Positions 53,341 to 62,834 of a DNA stretch of 64,000 nucleotides are shown in pieces. Below the pieces are notes generated by a model, which saw nothing but the letters and a program-made list of their open reading frames with translations, did not search any database and was not told the DNA's origin. Location of the stretch: NCBI RefSeq assembly GCF_030547245.1, contig NZ_JAUOQT010000004.1, positions 377,001 through 441,000 of the forward strand. The letters run 5' to 3'. Positions within the stretch are counted from its first letter, which is position 1; each line of letters opens with the position of its first letter. Made by a program: the position numbers and the translations under genes. Source of the DNA: Oceanihabitans sp. 2_MG-2023 (GTDB lineage Bacteria > Bacteroidota > Bacteroidia > Flavobacteriales > Flavobacteriaceae).

Positions 53341-55029
53341 TTATTTTCGGTAAAACATAGTTTCAAATGTAGAATTATTTCCAACATTATCCGTAACAAT
53401 TAGCTTTAAATTATTTTTAGTCTCTGTGGAAACCCCATCATTAAAGTCGTAAGTTAATGTTTTTGTTTTATAATCGTACTCAGTTAAAATCCATTTTCCA
53501 TTAATAGTGGCTCTATAATTGGATATTCCAGAGCCTTGATCTTCAATTTTAATTTTTAAAAACCTGTATTTGCTTAACCATTTTCCTTTAGAAAAGTTTT
53601 TTGGTTTAATAGTAGGAGCAATAGTATCTGTTGCTAATGCATATTTCCCTAAGGTTTTTGTACTAGTGGTTAGTATATTTCCTTTTCTTTTTGTAGTGGA
53701 ATATAGCGGATAATCATTCCAACCTACTAATCTGGCAATATATAATTTGCTAGCATCTTCGGTTGTATAACCACTTAAATCATAACTAATGTCGAAATTC
53801 TTTTTTGCAGGGATTGTGTTTTTATGAAGTGTTAATGTATCTTTTTCCACTTTAAAATCGATAAAAAAATCATCATAAAAAGTGTTTTTAGAAATATTTA
53901 CATGAACGCGACCTTCGTTTAAATTTTCATCCTGGTTTGCATATATATAAAATGGAGTAGTGGTATCTTCCAAAGGTTCTATATCATTAGATTTTACACC
54001 TTTAATATTAATTTGCAGCCAAGCGTCGTTATCTTCAATATCTTTAACACGCACTTTATAAACAGATGATGTGTTGTCTTCTACTTCAACATAACCATCA
54101 TTAGAGCTGTTATTGTACATACTCAATGGATTGTTTTCTTCTATGAATAACTTTTGAAGCCTTTGTTTTTTCGTTTTATAAAGGTCGTAATCTATTAATC
54201 TGTTTAAATGTTTAGTTTCGTTAAATGAAAATCGTTTAAAATCTAATTCAAAGCATAAATCACCATTGTATCTAGCTTGTATGTTGTAAACACCATTTTT
54301 ATTGGCAGCTAAATCTTGTCTATCTATAGTAGCAATAGCAAAGCCAATTTTGCCATAAGCTTCTATGTTTTCTACAGAATATGTGCCGTTTTTATTATCT
54401 ATTAAACGGAGTTTTTGCTTTTTCTTTGATTTGTTTATATGTGCATTTTCTCCAATGGCATATGCGTATACTTCTGTGATAATTGGTTTTGTACTATCTT
54501 TAATATCTAAGCCGAAAAGTAATGGATTTATAGGTCTTTCTTGGTTATCTCTTATTTCGTAGTGTAAATGAGGACCGCCAGAACTACCGGTATTTCCAGA
54601 ATAAGCGATAATTTCTCCTTTATTTATTTTTAATTCTTCGGGATTAGGAAATAATTGAATTTCAAACGATTCCTCTTCATATTGCCGTTTTTTTACATAT
54701 GCTTCAATTTCTTTAGAAAAACTTTGTAAATGACCATAAACCGTAGTGTATCCATTTGGGTGTGTTACATATAAAGCTTTACCATATCCAAAATGCGAAA
54801 CTTTAATTCTACTAATATATCCATCTGCAGCGCCATAAACATGTAAACCTTGACGTTGTTGTGTTTTTAAATCCATTCCAGAATGAAAATGATTAGATCG
54901 TAACTCTCCAAAAGTACCAGCGGCAATTAGTGTGATGTCTAAAGGAGACCTAAAATAATCTGTAGGATATATACTTTGTGCATTGCAAAGCGAAGTATAA
55001 AAGAGCATTAAAATAAATAGAATTTTCAT
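53341..55029 (-). CDS. M23 family zinc metallopeptidase, exported
   Basis: A 562-residue protein with signal peptide 1-18 and an LytM/M23 domain near the N terminus: the first ligands are H49 and D53 (HFHSGMD) and GPHLHYEIRD supplies the later pair. M23 enzymes cleave peptidoglycan cross-bridges or act as adaptors when a ligand is missing; here all visible ligands are kept. The long C-terminal 380 residues are beta domains (Ig-like by look). It heads the M23-TonB receptor unit. Confidence 0.88.
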   Translation of the reverse strand: MKILFILMLFYTSLCNAQSIYPTDYFRSPLDITLIAAGTFGELRSNHFHSGMDLKTQQRQGLHVYGAADGYISRIKVSHFGYGKALYVTHPNGYTTVYGHLQSFSKEIEAYVKKRQYEEESFEIQLFPNPEELKINKGEIIAYSGNTGSSGGPHLHYEIRDNQERPINPLLFGLDIKDSTKPIITEVYAYAIGENAHINKSKKKQKLRLIDNKNGTYSVENIEAYGKIGFAIATIDRQDLAANKNGVYNIQARYNGDLCFELDFKRFSFNETKHLNRLIDYDLYKTKKQRLQKLFIEENNPLSMYNNSSNDGYVEVEDNTSSVYKVRVKDIEDNDAWLQINIKGVKSNDIEPLEDTTTPFYIYANQDENLNEGRVHVNISKNTFYDDFFIDFKVEKDTLTLHKNTIPAKKNFDISYDLSGYTTEDASKLYIARLVGWNDYPLYSTTKRKGNILTTSTKTLGKYALATDTIAPTIKPKNFSKGKWLSKYRFLKIKIEDQGSGISNYRATINGKWILTEYDYKTKTLTYDFNDGVSTETKNNLKLIVTDNVGNNSTFETMFYRK

Positions 55030-55229
55030 AAAATAATTTGTGTTGCTAAAGTATTAAATTGAAATGAGCATAACCAAAAAGTTATAAAATATTCAAAAAA
55101 AACATATGTAGAATATTTTCTATAAATATAATTATTTTTTTTTATTATGGAAGAATATTTACAAATACTACTGCATTGTATTGATATCTAGCACATTTGA
55201 ATGTTTTTTAATTTTATTATAAAAAACAA

Positions 55230-55260
55230 TTGCTAATTTGCGTTAGGTATGTTAACTTTG
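55230..55260 (+). promoter_or_regulatory. Promoter of the coiled-coil/zapA unit (TTG-N20-TAACTTTG)
   Basis: TTG 55230-55232 and TAACTTTG 55253-55260, 20 bases apart; ATG 55284 is 23 bases on. Confidence 0.6.
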
Positions 55261-55283
55261 TGAGATAAGTATTGAATTTGTAA

Positions 55284-55574
55284 ATGAGTCATATTGAAGA
55301 TATTGTAGATGCTTTAGAGAATAAAATTAGCAAAGTATTACATAAACTAGAAGTTTTAAAACAAGCTAATATTAAACTAGAGAAAGATTTACAAGCATCC
55401 AATCAAGAGCTTTTAAAGGAGAAACAACACATTGTTGTTTGGCAAGAAAAATATGAAGCACTCAAAATGGCAAATTCTTTGCTTGGCAGTGATAATAATA
55501 AAAGAGAAACTAAGCTTAAAATAAATACATTAATTAGAGAGATAGATCATTGTATCGCTCAACTTTCTGAATAA
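55284..55574 (+). CDS. Short coiled-coil protein next to ZapA (ZapB-like)
   Basis: A 96-residue coiled coil (LENKISKVLHKLEVLKQANI, then QASNQELLKEKQHIVVWQ). Its place directly before zapA in Flavobacteriia suggests a cell-division accessory like ZapB, but coiled coils are easily confused. ZapA follows 13 bases later. Confidence 0.75.
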   Translation: MSHIEDIVDALENKISKVLHKLEVLKQANIKLEKDLQASNQELLKEKQHIVVWQEKYEALKMANSLLGSDNNKRETKLKINTLIREIDHCIAQLSE

Positions 55575-55587
55575 TGCACATAGTTAA

Positions 55588-55881
55588 ATGGCAGAACAGC
55601 TTAAAATAAAGCTATCTATAGCAAATCGAGTATATCCTTTAACCATTAATCCAAGTCAGGAAGAAGGTTTACGTAAAGCAGCCAAAAATATTGAAGCTAT
55701 GATTACACAATTTGAGCAAAGTTATTCTGTTAGAGATAAACAAGATGTATTAGCCATGTGTGCTTTACAATTTGCATCACAAACAGAACAAAAAACTATA
55801 GATAAAGAAAATGTTAACGAACATGTACAAGATAAGCTTAGTGCTTTGAATGATTTGTTACAGGAGCATTTAAATTTATAA
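55588..55881 (+). CDS. zapA: Cell division protein ZapA
   Basis: A 97-residue ZapA: an N-terminal beta part (KIKLSIANRVYPLTINPSQE), then the helical GLRKAAKNIEAMITQFEQ and KQDVLAMCALQFASQTEQ and a C-terminal coiled coil. It bundles FtsZ filaments at midcell. Followed by the 6S RNA and rny, the conserved Bacteroidota order. Confidence 0.92.
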   Translation: MAEQLKIKLSIANRVYPLTINPSQEEGLRKAAKNIEAMITQFEQSYSVRDKQDVLAMCALQFASQTEQKTIDKENVNEHVQDKLSALNDLLQEHLNL

Positions 55882-55904
55882 TTCGTTCTTTAAATAAAAT
55901 AAAG

Positions 55905-56076
55905 GTTACTGCCTGCATTAGTTATTTTTTTTGATAAACTCAACGTTAATTCTTTAAAAAGGGTGAGTTGAAGTTGTAAAAGCGAGCTACCTTGAGTAGA
56001 TACTTGATCAGCTTGTTAGCCCTAAACTTGTTTTTAAGGAGTTTATACAAAACCATAAATTAATGTAGGCTTTTTT
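55905..56076 (+). ncRNA. ssrS: 6S RNA, Flavobacteria type (6S-Flavo), between zapA and rny
   Basis: A roughly 170-base non-coding stretch. The ends pair: GCCTGCATTA (55911-55920) with TAATGTAGGC (56061-56070), closed by a TTTTTT run that also makes the terminator. Inside, AACTCA (55937-55942) pairs with TGAGTT (55974-55979), followed by a further stem-loop part. 6S RNA sits between zapA and rny or ygfA in many bacteria and is known from Flavobacteria as the 6S-Flavo class; I infer it from position and closing stem, not from a covariance search. It would mimic an open promoter and bind sigma-bearing RNA polymerase. The exact 5' end is uncertain by several bases. Confidence 0.72.
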
Positions 56077-56101
56077 ATACATTAAAACTAATTAACTAAA
56101 C

Positions 56102-57676
56102 ATGGAAAACCCAATTGTATTAGCAATAATAGGCATTGTAGTAGGTGTAATTATAGGATACATTATAGCTAAAGCATTAGAAAAAAGTAATGCATCAAAA
56201 CTAATTAAAGAAGCAAAAAAATCTGCAACTTCTATTCTTAAAGAAGCAAATATTGAAGGAGAGTCTATAAAAAAAGATAAAATTCTTCAAGCAAAAGAAA
56301 AGTTTATTGAATTAAAATCGGAACATGAAAAAGTTATCTTATCTCGCGATAAGAAAATGGCAGAAACAGAAAAACGTATTCGTGATAAAGAGTCACAAAT
56401 TTCTAACGAACTTTCTAAAAGTAAAAAAGTAAATACGCAAGTTGAAGCTAAAATAAAAGACTACAACCATAGGTTGGATATTATTGAGAAAAAGCAAGAA
56501 GAAGTAGATAGGTTACATAAGAGTCAAATACAACAATTAGAAGTTATATCTAGTCTTTCTGCCGAAGAAGCAAAAGAACAACTTGTGGAATCTTTAAAAG
56601 GAGAGGCTAAAAATGATGCTATGGCATTTGTGCAAAGTACGCTGGAAGAAGCAAAAATGACGGCACAGCAAGAAGCTAAAAAAGTGATAATAAATACCAT
56701 ACAACGTATTGGTACAGAAGAAGCAGTAGATAACTGTGTTTCTGTATTTAATATTGAATCTGATGATGTTAAAGGGCGTATTATTGGTAGAGAAGGAAGA
56801 AATATTAGAGCTATTGAAGCTGCAACAGGAGTAGAGATTATTGTAGATGATACTCCAGAAGCAATTATTTTATCTTGTTTCGATTCGGTAAGACGTGAAG
56901 TTGCACGATTATCTTTACATAAACTAGTAACCGATGGGCGTATACATCCTGCTAGAATTGAAGAAGTAGTTAAGAAAACGCAAAAACAAATAGAGCAAGA
57001 AATTATTGAAGTTGGTAAACGTACTGTTATCGATTTAGGTATTCATAACTTGCATCCTGAGTTAATAAAAATGGTAGGTAGAATGAAATACCGATCTTCT
57101 TATGGACAAAATTTACTACAGCATTCGCGTGAAGTTGCTAAACTTTGTGGTGTGATGGCAGCAGAACTTGGTTTAAACCCTAAATTAGCGAAACGTGCTG
57201 GTTTATTACATGATATAGGTAAAGTTCCTGATGCAGAAGCAGATATGGAAACACCTCACGCAATTCTTGGTATGCAATGGGCAGAAAAGTTTGGTGAAAA
57301 AGGAGATGTTTGTAATGCTATTGGTGCACACCATGATGAAATAGAAATGACTTCTTTATTATCGCCAATTATACAAGTATGTGATGCTATTTCTGGAGCT
57401 AGACCTGGTGCAAGACGTCAAGTATTAGATAGTTATATACAACGTTTAAAAGATTTAGAAGATATTGCTTTTGGTTTTCAAGGGGTAAAGAAAGCTTATG
57501 CTATTCAAGCTGGACGTGAGCTAAGAGTCATTGTAGAAAGCGAAAAAGTCTCTGACCAAAATGCAGCGGATTTATCGTTTAATATTTCGCAAAAAATACA
57601 AACAGATATGACTTATCCTGGTCAAGTAAAAGTGACAGTAATACGTGAAACTAGAGCAGTAAATATAGCGAAGTAA
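56102..57676 (+). CDS. rny: Ribonuclease Y
   Basis: A 524-residue membrane-anchored endoribonuclease: N-terminal transmembrane helix (1-25), coiled coil to about 190, a KH domain ([20 protein letters not shown]) and an HD domain with [11 protein letters not shown] (H370, D371) as metal site. It starts decay of many mRNAs at the membrane. The gene follows the 6S RNA and its stop is closed by a bidirectional terminator. Confidence 0.95.
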   Translation: MENPIVLAIIGIVVGVIIGYIIAKALEKSNASKLIKEAKKSATSILKEANIEGESIKKDKILQAKEKFIELKSEHEKVILSRDKKMAETEKRIRDKESQISNELSKSKKVNTQVEAKIKDYNHRLDIIEKKQEEVDRLHKSQIQQLEVISSLSAEEAKEQLVESLKGEAKNDAMAFVQSTLEEAKMTAQQEAKKVIINTIQRIGTEEAVDNCVSVFNIESDDVKGRIIGREGRNIRAIEAATGVEIIVDDTPEAIILSCFDSVRREVARLSLHKLVTDGRIHPARIEEVVKKTQKQIEQEIIEVGKRTVIDLGIHNLHPELIKMVGRMKYRSSYGQNLLQHSREVAKLCGVMAAELGLNPKLAKRAGLLHDIGKVPDAEADMETPHAILGMQWAEKFGEKGDVCNAIGAHHDEIEMTSLLSPIIQVCDAISGARPGARRQVLDSYIQRLKDLEDIAFGFQGVKKAYAIQAGRELRVIVESEKVSDQNAADLSFNISQKIQTDMTYPGQVKVTVIRETRAVNIAK

Positions 57677-57696
57677 GTAATAATAAATATTTATAT

Positions 57697-57728
57697 AAAA
57701 AAGTCTAACTATTTAGTTAGACTTTTTT
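57697..57728. terminator. Bidirectional terminator overlapping a kinase stop codon
   Basis: AAAAAAGTCTAACT (57697-57710) and AGTTAGACTTTTTT (57715-57728), loop ATTT. The stop codon of the minus-strand kinase gene (57717-57719) is inside the stem. Confidence 0.92.
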
Positions 57729-58874
57729 GTTTGGTAACTTAATATTAAAAGTAGTTCCAACATTTACTGTGCTAGTAACATCTATAGTGCCATTAAAAGC
57801 TTCAATTTGACTTTTTATAAGATAAAGACCAACACCTTCGGAATTTGCGTTTTTATGGAATGTTCTATACAGTCCAAAAATAGCATCTCCAAATTTATCT
57901 AAATCTATTCCTAAACCATTATCTGAAAAAGTAATAATTATATGTTCGTTAGTTTTTTCTGAACTTATATTTATTATCGGATTTCTCTCTGGATGCTTGT
58001 ATTTAATTGCATTAGTGAGTAAATTTTGAATAATACTTTCAAGATAGGACAAATTAAATTCTAGGTACAAATCACTATCAATTTGATTGTTAATAATAGT
58101 ATTAGAGCTAATAATTTTTACTGCTAAAAGCTCTAAAGTGTTCTTTACAATGTTATTTAAATTTATTGTTTGTAAGCTTTTATTTTTAGAGTTACTTACA
58201 TTAACAATCTTGTTTAAATTTGAAATTGTTTTAGATAGTGAGTTATTAACCGTTTTTAAATGATTAATAATATCCTTTTTTTCATCTTCATCTTCTGTTT
58301 CATCATGAAAACTTAAAAGGCTTTCAAAATTTGCAGTATGTGATTTTAAATTATGTGAAACAATTAGAGCAAAATTTTTAAGTTTTGTATTTTGATCTTT
58401 AATAATATTATTCTTTTCTATTAATTTAGCTTCTTGTTTTTTTCTTTCACTAATATCTATTGTTGTACCAATCATACGGGTGTGATTTCCATTTTCATCA
58501 CGTTTTACAACTTTACCAATATCTTTTATCCATTTGTAACTACCATTACTAATAAGTATTCTATGTTCGCTTATATAATTAGGTGTTTTGTAGTTTAAAT
58601 GATTTAGTAAATTTTCAATTACATTATCCAAATCATCCGGATGTACTTTTTCTTGCCAATTATAAGTTTCGGCATTATGGTCTGTGTTTTTAAGATCAAG
58701 TATTTGTTTAGCTTCTTTAGAGTAGTTAACTGTTTTATTAATTACATTAAAATCCCATACACCAATATTAGAGTTTTCTAAAGCAAATTTAGAAACGAAT
58801 TCTTCTAATATTAATTTTGAATCGTAATCAACAATATTTGAAATATCTTGATTTGAAGTTAAAGTAGTTTTCAT
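57717..58874 (-). CDS. PAS histidine kinase, paralogue 1
   Basis: A 385-residue soluble kinase: a PAS_3-type sensor at about 30-145 (FALENSNIGVWDFNV, SEHRILISNGSYKWIKDIGK), a dimerisation helix with the phospho-acceptor H174 (VSHNLKSH), and an HATPase_c domain with NLLTNAIKYKHPERN (N box), FSDNGLGIDLDKFGD (G1) and GVGLYLIKSQIEAF (G2). The H-box reads HNLKSH where many kinases have HNLRSP, so the proline is replaced by His, as in its two paralogues. No membrane segment and no response regulator nearby. A TATTTTTG box lies 26 bases before the start. Confidence 0.88.
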   Translation of the reverse strand: MKTTLTSNQDISNIVDYDSKLILEEFVSKFALENSNIGVWDFNVINKTVNYSKEAKQILDLKNTDHNAETYNWQEKVHPDDLDNVIENLLNHLNYKTPNYISEHRILISNGSYKWIKDIGKVVKRDENGNHTRMIGTTIDISERKKQEAKLIEKNNIIKDQNTKLKNFALIVSHNLKSHTANFESLLSFHDETEDEDEKKDIINHLKTVNNSLSKTISNLNKIVNVSNSKNKSLQTINLNNIVKNTLELLAVKIISSNTIINNQIDSDLYLEFNLSYLESIIQNLLTNAIKYKHPERNPIINISSEKTNEHIIITFSDNGLGIDLDKFGDAIFGLYRTFHKNANSEGVGLYLIKSQIEAFNGTIDVTSTVNVGTTFNIKLPNKKV

Positions 58875-58900
58875 TTAGTAGAAATAATAATTTGGGACTC

Positions 58901-58908
58901 CAAAAATA
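58901..58908 (-). promoter_or_regulatory. -7 box (TATTTTTG) of kinase paralogue 1
   Basis: CAAAAATA on plus, 26 bases before ATG 58874; no TTG at -33 distance. Confidence 0.45.
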
Positions 58909-59168
58909 AGTTATTGACTTTCATCATAACATTTAATCGGTAATTCTTGCGAATATACGATTAAAAGCAAATAAAAGCGTCTAAATACATGTTTTTTTTA
59001 TTCAGATTGCTCTAAACTATAATAGTTCATGGTTAATTTGCGGTTAAACAAATAATTTTTGCAAGTAAAGTTTTAGCACGAGCTTGTTACTTTCATTGTA
59101 TTTTTGTTGCAAGGGAAAATTAGCAGGTAACCTTATCATAGTGCGTTTTTGAAGAATTATACTTTAAC

Positions 59169-60317
59169 TTAATTAGTTAAAGTAACCGTAAAAGTAGTAC
59201 CTGTATTTATTTTACTGGCTATAGTAATTTTGCCGCCAAAGGATTCAATTTGATTTTTTATTAGATATAAACCTACACCTTCAGAATCTTCATTATTATG
59301 AAACGTTTTATATAAACCAAAAATAGTATTACCGTATTTTTCTAAGTCTATACCTATTCCATTATCCGATATTAATAACTCCATCCTTTTTTCTAATATA
59401 TTTAAATCTATATTTACTACAGGATCTCTTTCAGGATGTTTATATTTTATTGCATTCGTTAACATGTTTTGTACAATGCTTTCAAAATAAATAGGATTAT
59501 AGTTTATATATATATTTTCAGGAACATTATTGTTTATTATGGCATTGTTATTTAAAACAACAAATTCAAGGTTATTTAGAATATTATTAATTTCTTGAGC
59601 GATAAATATTTTTTCTACCCTTTTGTTTTTATTTGTTTGTACTGATACAACTTGGTTTAAATTTTTAATCGTTTTTGTTAAAGAATTAGAAGTAGTTTCA
59701 ATATGCTTTACTAATTCATCTTTTTCGTTAACTGTTTCCGCTTCGTTATAAAACTCAATTAAATTTTCAAAATTACCTGCATGTTGTTTTAAATTATGTG
59801 TAACTATGTGCGCAAAATTTCTTAATTTATTATTTAATTCAGTAGCTAAGTTTAATGCCTCTTTTGTTTTCTTTTCTGCAAGTTTTATTTTTGTTATATC
59901 AGTATGTGTGCCTATTACTCTTTTAGGTTTACCATTTTCTCCTACCGAAACTATTCTGCCTTTATCTAGTATCCATTTATATGTACCATTTTTGCATTGT
60001 ATTCTATGTTCACTTTCGTAAAAAGGGTTTATCCCATTAAGATGGTCGTTAAATTCTTTAAAATAATGCGCTTTGTCTTCTGGGTGAACACGATTATTCC
60101 ATTCTTCAGCAGATGATCCAATTTCATGATCTTTAAAACCTAAAATGTTTTTAGATTCTTTAGAGTATATAACTTTTTGTGTACTAGCATCATAATCCCA
60201 AGCGCCAATATTAGAATTTTCTAGGGCAAACCTTAAAACTTGTTCTTTAATATTTAGTTTTGTACTTTTTTCGTTGGGGTTGGAAACTGTAGTATTCGAA
60301 TTATTATTGTTTTCCAT
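59169..60317 (-). CDS. PAS histidine kinase, paralogue 2
   Basis: A 382-residue paralogue of the same layout: PAS at about 28-145 (FALENSNIGAWDYDA, ILDKGRIVSVGENGKPKRV), phospho-acceptor H174 in IVTHNLKQHAGNF, ATP-binding NMLTNAIKYKHPERD, ISDNGIGIDLEKYGN and GVGLYLIKNQIESFGG. It is closer to paralogue 3 than to 1 (VTHNLKQH, GTHTDI/GTHTEI, VVSVQTNKNK). N-terminal 25 residues are a Asn/Ser/Lys-rich tail without domain. Upstream gap of 194 bases with its own -7 box, so it is not simply read with paralogue 3. Confidence 0.88.
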   Translation of the reverse strand: MENNNNSNTTVSNPNEKSTKLNIKEQVLRFALENSNIGAWDYDASTQKVIYSKESKNILGFKDHEIGSSAEEWNNRVHPEDKAHYFKEFNDHLNGINPFYESEHRIQCKNGTYKWILDKGRIVSVGENGKPKRVIGTHTDITKIKLAEKKTKEALNLATELNNKLRNFAHIVTHNLKQHAGNFENLIEFYNEAETVNEKDELVKHIETTSNSLTKTIKNLNQVVSVQTNKNKRVEKIFIAQEINNILNNLEFVVLNNNAIINNNVPENIYINYNPIYFESIVQNMLTNAIKYKHPERDPVVNIDLNILEKRMELLISDNGIGIDLEKYGNTIFGLYKTFHNNEDSEGVGLYLIKNQIESFGGKITIASKINTGTTFTVTLTN

Positions 60318-60345
60318 TAGAGGTCTTTAATTAGCTTTGGTAAAA

Positions 60346-60353
60346 CAAAAATA
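60346..60353 (-). promoter_or_regulatory. -7 box (TATTTTTG) of kinase paralogue 2
   Basis: CAAAAATA on plus, 28 bases before ATG 60317, the same spacing as paralogue 1. Confidence 0.45.
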
Positions 60354-60511
60354 TACTCGTAGGGTTTATTCTAGTTTCTAAAAAGTGTAAAAACCTTTAA
60401 AACACGATTAAATACAATTTTTTCCGTTTAAGTACGTGTATTTGAGGTGGTAATTATTTTAAACCTTTAGAATAAAGAGTAATAACATAAATAGAGAGAG
60501 AAGAAAATAGT

Positions 60512-61648
60512 TTATTTATTAGTTACTGTAATGGTGAAAGCGGTTCCTGTATTCACAGTACTTGCTACAGAAATTTTTCCACCAAAGGATTCAATTTGGT
60601 TTTTAATTAGATATAAGCCAACTCCTTCGGCATCTTCATTCTTGTGAAACGTTTTGTATAAACCAAAAATATCATTTCCAAATTTATTTAAATCAATTCC
60701 GATACCATTATCGGTGACAATTAAATCAATAGCGTCCTTTTTAAAAATAGAATCTATATTAATTACAGGGTTTCTATCTTTGTGTTTATATTTAATAGCG
60801 TTAGTTAATAGATTTTGAATTACACTTTCAAAATAGGATATATTATAATAGATAAAATACCTTTCATTTACATTATTATTAATTGTAGCCTTACTTTCTT
60901 TAATAACAAAATCGAGTGTTTTTAAAACATTATTAATTTCTTTAGCAACGTATATTCTTTCTATTTTTTTATTCTTATTTGTTTGTACAGAAACGACTTG
61001 GTTTAGATTATGTATTGTTTTAGTTAAAGAGGAGGAAAGTGTTTTTAAATGATTCATTAAGCTCTCTTTTTCTTCGCAAGTTTCGGCTTCATCATGAAAT
61101 TGAAGGAGGCTTTCAAAATTGGCTACATGTTGTTTTAGGTTATGGGTAACTATATGTGCAAAATTCTTCAGCTTATTATTTTGTTCTGTTGCAATACTTA
61201 AAGCTTCAATTACTTTGTTTTCAGCAACTTTTTGATTGGTTATTTCTGTATGTGTACCAATAACACGTTTTGCAATACCATCTTTAGTGAATTCTACTAT
61301 TTTTCCTCTGTCTAAAATCCACTTGTAACTCCCGTCTTGACATTTTACTCTATGTTCATTTTCATACATAGGTTTTAATCCATTGAGATGGTCTTGAAAG
61401 TCTTGATAATATTTTTCTATATCATCTGGATGCACTCTTTCATTCCAGTCGTTTATATTAGAACCAAAGGAAGTTTTGTTTTGAGTACCTATTATCTTTT
61501 TGGATTCATTAGAAAAGTAAACTTTATTCAAATCTGCATCAAATTCCCAAAAACCAATATTAGTATATTCTAATGCGAGTTTCCACTTTGTGTCATTAAG
61601 CACATTTAAAGTGTTGTTTTTTATAATTCTTGGGTTTAGAGCAGACAT
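60512..61648 (-). CDS. PAS histidine kinase, paralogue 3
   Basis: A 378-residue paralogue: PAS (ALEYTNIGFWEFDADL, DGSYKWILDRGKIVEF), phospho-acceptor H169 in IVTHNLKQHVANFESL, and ATP-binding NLLTNAIKYKHKDRN, VTDNGIGIDLNKFGN, GVGLYLIKNQIESFGG. All kinase boxes are intact, so it should autophosphorylate. Behind a complete promoter (TTTG-N19-TATATTTG) 75 bases upstream. The three genes lie head to tail on one strand, so the group arose by tandem duplication. Confidence 0.88.
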   Translation of the reverse strand: MSALNPRIIKNNTLNVLNDTKWKLALEYTNIGFWEFDADLNKVYFSNESKKIIGTQNKTSFGSNINDWNERVHPDDIEKYYQDFQDHLNGLKPMYENEHRVKCQDGSYKWILDRGKIVEFTKDGIAKRVIGTHTEITNQKVAENKVIEALSIATEQNNKLKNFAHIVTHNLKQHVANFESLLQFHDEAETCEEKESLMNHLKTLSSSLTKTIHNLNQVVSVQTNKNKKIERIYVAKEINNVLKTLDFVIKESKATINNNVNERYFIYYNISYFESVIQNLLTNAIKYKHKDRNPVINIDSIFKKDAIDLIVTDNGIGIDLNKFGNDIFGLYKTFHKNEDAEGVGLYLIKNQIESFGGKISVASTVNTGTAFTITVTNK

Positions 61649-61723
61649 AGATATTATATTTAAAAATGTTTTTAGGGATATTTTTAAATTATTTAAGTCA
61701 GTTTCAACTTACATAAGTCTACT

Positions 61724-61754
61724 CAAATATAACAAAACACCGACTAAAAACAAA
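61724..61754 (-). promoter_or_regulatory. Complete promoter of kinase paralogue 3
   Basis: On minus, TTTG (61754-61751), 19 bases, TATATTTG (61731-61724). 75 bases before ATG 61648. Confidence 0.6.
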
Positions 61755-61773
61755 TAATTATGAGCTAAAAGCT

Positions 61774-62670
61774 CTAGTTTCTAGGGTGATAGGAATTCAT
61801 AACTTCCTTTAAATGACTTTTGTCTACATGCATATATATTTCTGTAGTTGTAATACTTTCATGGCCAAGCATAAGCTGTATTGCTCTTAAATCTGCTCCA
61901 TTTTCTAACAAGTGGGTTGCAAAAGAATGCCTAAAAGTATGTGGTGAAATATTTTTATTTAAATCAATTTTTACTGCTAATTGTTTAATTATTGTAAAAA
62001 TCATAGCTCTTGTAAGCTGTTTTCCCCGTCTGTTTAAAAATAAAACATCTTGAAACTCTTCTTTAATAGGACTGTGAACTCTTACTTGATTCTTGTAGAT
62101 GTTGATTATCTTCTGTGTTTCTGGTACAATAGGCACAAAGCGTTGTTTGTCTCCTTTACCTGTAACTTTTATAAAGCCCTCTTCAAAAAATAAATCCGAA
62201 ATTTTTAAACCAACAAGCTCGCTAACACGTAATCCACAACTATAAAGAGTTTCTAAAATGGCGCGATTTCTTTCTCCTTGTGGTTTGCTCAAATCTATAG
62301 CATTAATAAGTGCATTGATATCTTTTTCCGATAATGTGTCTGGAAGTTTTCTTCCAATTTTTGGAGATTCTATTAGTTCTAGTGGATTTGTTTTCATGTA
62401 ATCTTCAAAAACTAAGTAATTAAAAAAACTTCGTAAGCCTGATATTATTCTAGACTGCGATCTTGCATTAACATGTTTCGCAATTTCATAAATAAATTGT
62501 TGAATAATTTCTGAAGTAATTGTTAAAGGGGATTCTTGAATGCTATTTTCTTCTAAAAAACCAATTAGTTTATGTACATCTAAAGCGTAATTATCTATAG
62601 AGTTTTGCGATAAACCTCGTTCTATCTTTAAATACATTTTATAATCTAAAAGTGCTTGTTCCCATTTCAT
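61774..62670 (-). CDS. xerD: Tyrosine recombinase XerD
   Basis: A 298-residue site-specific recombinase for chromosome dimer resolution at dif. Catalytic set R148 (GLRVSEL), K172 (TGKGDKQRF), H244/R247 (HTFRHSFATH), H270 (LGHESI) and Y279 (EIYMHV) is complete; the N-terminal SAM-like core-binding domain spans 5-90. Length and motifs are those of chromosomal XerD, not an integrase. Its -7 box is five bases before the ATG, so the mRNA may be leaderless. Confidence 0.93.
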   Translation of the reverse strand: MKWEQALLDYKMYLKIERGLSQNSIDNYALDVHKLIGFLEENSIQESPLTITSEIIQQFIYEIAKHVNARSQSRIISGLRSFFNYLVFEDYMKTNPLELIESPKIGRKLPDTLSEKDINALINAIDLSKPQGERNRAILETLYSCGLRVSELVGLKISDLFFEEGFIKVTGKGDKQRFVPIVPETQKIINIYKNQVRVHSPIKEEFQDVLFLNRRGKQLTRAMIFTIIKQLAVKIDLNKNISPHTFRHSFATHLLENGADLRAIQLMLGHESITTTEIYMHVDKSHLKEVMNSYHPRN

Positions 62671-62675
62671 TGCTG

Positions 62676-62683
62676 CAAAAATA
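62676..62683 (-). promoter_or_regulatory. -7 box (TATTTTTG) of xerD, possible leaderless start
   Basis: CAAAAATA on plus, five bases before ATG 62670; no TTG at -33. Confidence 0.5.
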
Positions 62684-62834
62684 GGAATTTAGATTTTGTT
62701 CTAATTTAATTCAATTGTATTAATTCAATATCATTATATTGTTTGCTAACAACTTGATAATCAGTTGTTTTTTTTGGTGATAAGTTAAAAAAAAGTGTTA
62801 GTTTGGACTAATCAATTTTTAAAACTTATAAATT

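Noticed and set aside
61774-62670. Tyrosine recombinase as a mark of a mobile element
   Set aside because: Sequence, length and neighbours fit chromosomal XerD; no attachment repeats, tRNA or phage genes are nearby.
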